From positions 1,116,001 to 1,180,000 of the forward strand of contig NZ_JACCAA010000001.1 of NCBI RefSeq assembly GCF_013408415.1: a stretch of DNA of 64,000 nt, in the 5' to 3' direction. Numbering within the stretch: position 1 is the first letter of the stretch; each line of letters starts with the position of its first letter. A program made the position numbers and the translations under genes. Shown here in pieces: positions 62,437-64,000 of this stretch. Below the pieces are notes generated by a model that saw nothing but the letters and a program-made list of their open reading frames with translations, made no database searches and was not told where the DNA came from. The stretch is from Nocardioides daedukensis (lineage in GTDB: Bacteria > Actinomycetota > Actinomycetes > Propionibacteriales > Nocardioidaceae).

Positions 62437-63537
62437 ATGTCCGTGCTGGACCAGAGCAGACGGGCCTCCACCGACGCAGGAACGGATCTGGGAATCCGGG
62501 CGGGCGCCCGGCGCGCGAGGGTGTGGAGCACTGCTCTGGTTGTGGTCCTGCTGGCATCCGCACTCGTTGGGATCTCGGTGGGGTCCGCCTCCCTGCCCCT
62601 CAGCGACGTCCTGCACATCGTGGGCCACCACGTCTTCGCCACCCCGGCTTCGATCACCTGGTCGGCGCCCCGCGACGCCATCGTCTGGGAGGTCAGGGTC
62701 CCCCGGGTGCTCCTGGCAGTGCTGGTGGGCGCCGGCCTGTCGGTGTGCGGGGTCGCACTTCAGGCGATGGTGCGCAACATGCTCGCCGACCCCTACCTGC
62801 TCGGGGTCAACTCGGGCGCCTCCAGCGGGGCTGCCGCCCTGATCCTCTTCGGGTTCGGTGCCGGCCTGGGTGCGCACGCGCTGCCGATCAGTGCCTTTCT
62901 CGGCGCACTCGCTGCGTCCCTCCTCGTGTTCTTCATCGCCCGCAGCGGTGGCCGCGTCACCTCGGTGCGACTCCTGCTCGCCGGCGTTGCCGTCGGCTAT
63001 GCCCTCTACGCCCTCACCAGCTTCCTGATCTTCGCCTCCGACTCTGCCGAAGGCGCCCGCTCAGTGATGTTCTGGCTGCTCGGCTCCCTCGCGCTCGCCT
63101 CATGGGGGCCGCCACTCGCGGTGATGACACTCGTCGTCGTCGCGACCGTGGCACTGCTGGCCCTGTGGAGCCGACAACTGGACGCCCTCAGCATCGGCGA
63201 CGAGACCGCACACACCCTGGGCGTCTCGCCCGATCGGGCGCGCGTCAAGATGCTGGTGCTGGTCGCACTGTGCATCGGGGTCGTGGTGGCCGCATCGGGG
63301 AGCATCGGCTTCGTCGGCCTGGTCATTCCGCATGTCGCCCGGCGTCTCGTCGGGTCAGCCCACATCCGCGTCATTCCGGTCGCAGCCCTGCTGGGCGCAA
63401 TCCTGCTGGTCTGGGCCGACGTCTTGGCCAGGACCCTGTTCACCCCCGAGGAACTGCCTGTCGGGATCATCACCGCCATCCTCGGGGCGCCCTTTCTGCT
63501 CGTCCTGATCCGGCGTCTCCACGCCACGTCCGTCTGA
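62437..63537 (+). CDS. FecCD-family ABC transporter permease (iron-siderophore or cobalamin type)
   Basis: The 366-aa FecCD/BtuC-like permease has about ten helices. Motifs include WEVRVPRVLLAVLVGAGLSV, CGVALQAMVRNMLADPYLLG, VNSGASSGAAALILFG, the coupling region GDETAHTLGVSPDRARVKML, and SGSIGFVGLVIPHVARRLVG with LPVGIITAILGAPFLLVLI. Translation starts at ATG 62437. It is followed after 15 bases by a substrate-binding lipoprotein gene; an ATPase gene probably lies beyond the window. Iron-siderophore, heme or cobalamin are all possible substrates. Confidence 0.92.
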   Translation: MSVLDQSRRASTDAGTDLGIRAGARRARVWSTALVVVLLASALVGISVGSASLPLSDVLHIVGHHVFATPASITWSAPRDAIVWEVRVPRVLLAVLVGAGLSVCGVALQAMVRNMLADPYLLGVNSGASSGAAALILFGFGAGLGAHALPISAFLGALAASLLVFFIARSGGRVTSVRLLLAGVAVGYALYALTSFLIFASDSAEGARSVMFWLLGSLALASWGPPLAVMTLVVVATVALLALWSRQLDALSIGDETAHTLGVSPDRARVKMLVLVALCIGVVVAASGSIGFVGLVIPHVARRLVGSAHIRVIPVAALLGAILLVWADVLARTLFTPEELPVGIITAILGAPFLLVLIRRLHATSV

Positions 63538-63552
63538 ACCCGAGGAGCCTGC

Positions 63553-64000
63553 ATGTCCCAGCCCCTGCGCACCGTTGTCGCACTCACCTCACTGTGCCTG
63601 GCCCTGTCCGGGTGCGGCCTCGTGAAGGACGACGACTCCGCCAGCGTCAAGGGTGACGGCTACTACCCCGTGACGGTGGAGAACTGCGGAGCCTCGGTGA
63701 CGATCAGGTCCGAGCCCGAGCGCCTGGTGTTGCTGAAGAACTCGGACGTACCGATCCTCGACGCCCTGGGTGTCCTCGACCGTACTGTCGCCAAGGCCGG
63801 CGCGTTCCCTTCCGGCTACTACGACGACGTAACAGCGGCCGCACTGGAGGAGGTTCCGTCGCTGACCAGCAAGAGTGACGCCAGTGGTCACCTGCAGATC
63901 TCCAAGGAAGTCGTGATCGGCGCCGAGCCGGACCTCGTCTTCGGCGAGGTCGAGAACCTCAGCAGGGAGACTCTGCGCGAAGTCAGGATCGACCTGCTCG
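63553..64000 (+). CDS. ABC transporter substrate-binding lipoprotein, N-terminal part (cut by window end)
   Basis: The first 149 residues are present. The signal peptide ends at the lipobox LSGC with C21 lipidated. The mature part, YYPVTVENCGASVTIRSEPE, LLKNSDVPILDALGVLDRTV and VIGAEPDLVFGEVE, is the N-terminal lobe of a class III (FepB/BtuF-like) periplasmic-binding protein. GAGGAG six bases before the ATG supports the start. It is the partner of the upstream FecCD permease. Confidence 0.87.
   Translation, partial: MSQPLRTVVALTSLCLALSGCGLVKDDDSASVKGDGYYPVTVENCGASVTIRSEPERLVLLKNSDVPILDALGVLDRTVAKAGAFPSGYYDDVTAAALEEVPSLTSKSDASGHLQISKEVVIGAEPDLVFGEVENLSRETLREVRIDLL

Overview
The window is high-GC, densely coded actinobacterial chromosome. 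The closest fit from gene content is the order Propionibacteriales (a Nocardioides-like organism). The evidence is an HU protein with a long Lys/Ala tail, coenzyme F420 synthesis (cofC), an NdgR/LtbR-type IclR regulator divergent from leuCD, a BioQ-type biotin regulon with BsaP, and the spread-out order ilvBNC-serA-leuB-ilvE-cimA. The genus is inference. No prophage, insertion sequence, CRISPR array or rRNA was seen.

Layout. 1-9.97 kb is housekeeping: recG (cut by the window edge), a DhaL/FakA-like protein, rpmB, thiL, an Lrp-type ligand-binding protein, a DUF3515-like lipoprotein, ddl, pyrE, a Cys/Met-metabolism PLP enzyme, gpsA, plsC and cofC. 10-14 kb holds hup, leuD, leuC and the IclR regulator. 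14-16 kb is an alkylation-repair pair (ogt, ada-alkA). 16-22 kb is a citrate-type two-component system divergent from tctCBA plus a universal stress protein. 22-25.6 kb has tRNA-Glu, tRNA-Gln, a CPBP protease, gltX and an FAH-family enzyme. 26-29.6 kb is accessory: a hypothetical, a small membrane protein, an MFS transporter, a striking 3+3 array of inverted 30-bp repeats and a pentapeptide-repeat protein.

29.6-34.2 kb is a biotin locus: a TetR repressor (probable BioQ), bioY, ECF ATPase and permease, bsaP and bioB. Two 21-bp palindromes sit before bioY and between bsaP and bioB. Downstream of bioB lie only out-of-frame stubs of bioA and bioD, so this copy of the pathway has lost its middle. 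34-43.4 kb carries an FMN reductase/TetR pair, cimA behind an Ile attenuator, a MerR regulator, a Ser/Thr kinase, ilvE, leuB with a 41-aa gene just upstream, and a methyltransferase. 43.4-57.2 kb has a YczE-like/MocR pair, a GH16 enzyme, serA, an E. coli-type argG, two zinc-ribbon membrane proteins, a large membrane/propeller fusion, a FrnE-like DsbA protein and an ABC exporter. 57.3-60.9 kb is ilvC-ilvN-ilvB behind an Ile-Leu-Val attenuator. 61-64 kb has a PCD/VOC fusion, a GNAT enzyme and the start of a FecCD-type metal or siderophore importer.

The main theme is branched-chain amino acid synthesis (ilvBNC, ilvE, leuB, leuCD, cimA, serA nearby), controlled by at least two ribosome-mediated attenuators and probably by the IclR regulator. 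The most informative anomalies are the decayed biotin locus, the cimA leader with three consecutive Ile codons, the small gene coupled to leuB, and the inverted 30-bp repeat array.
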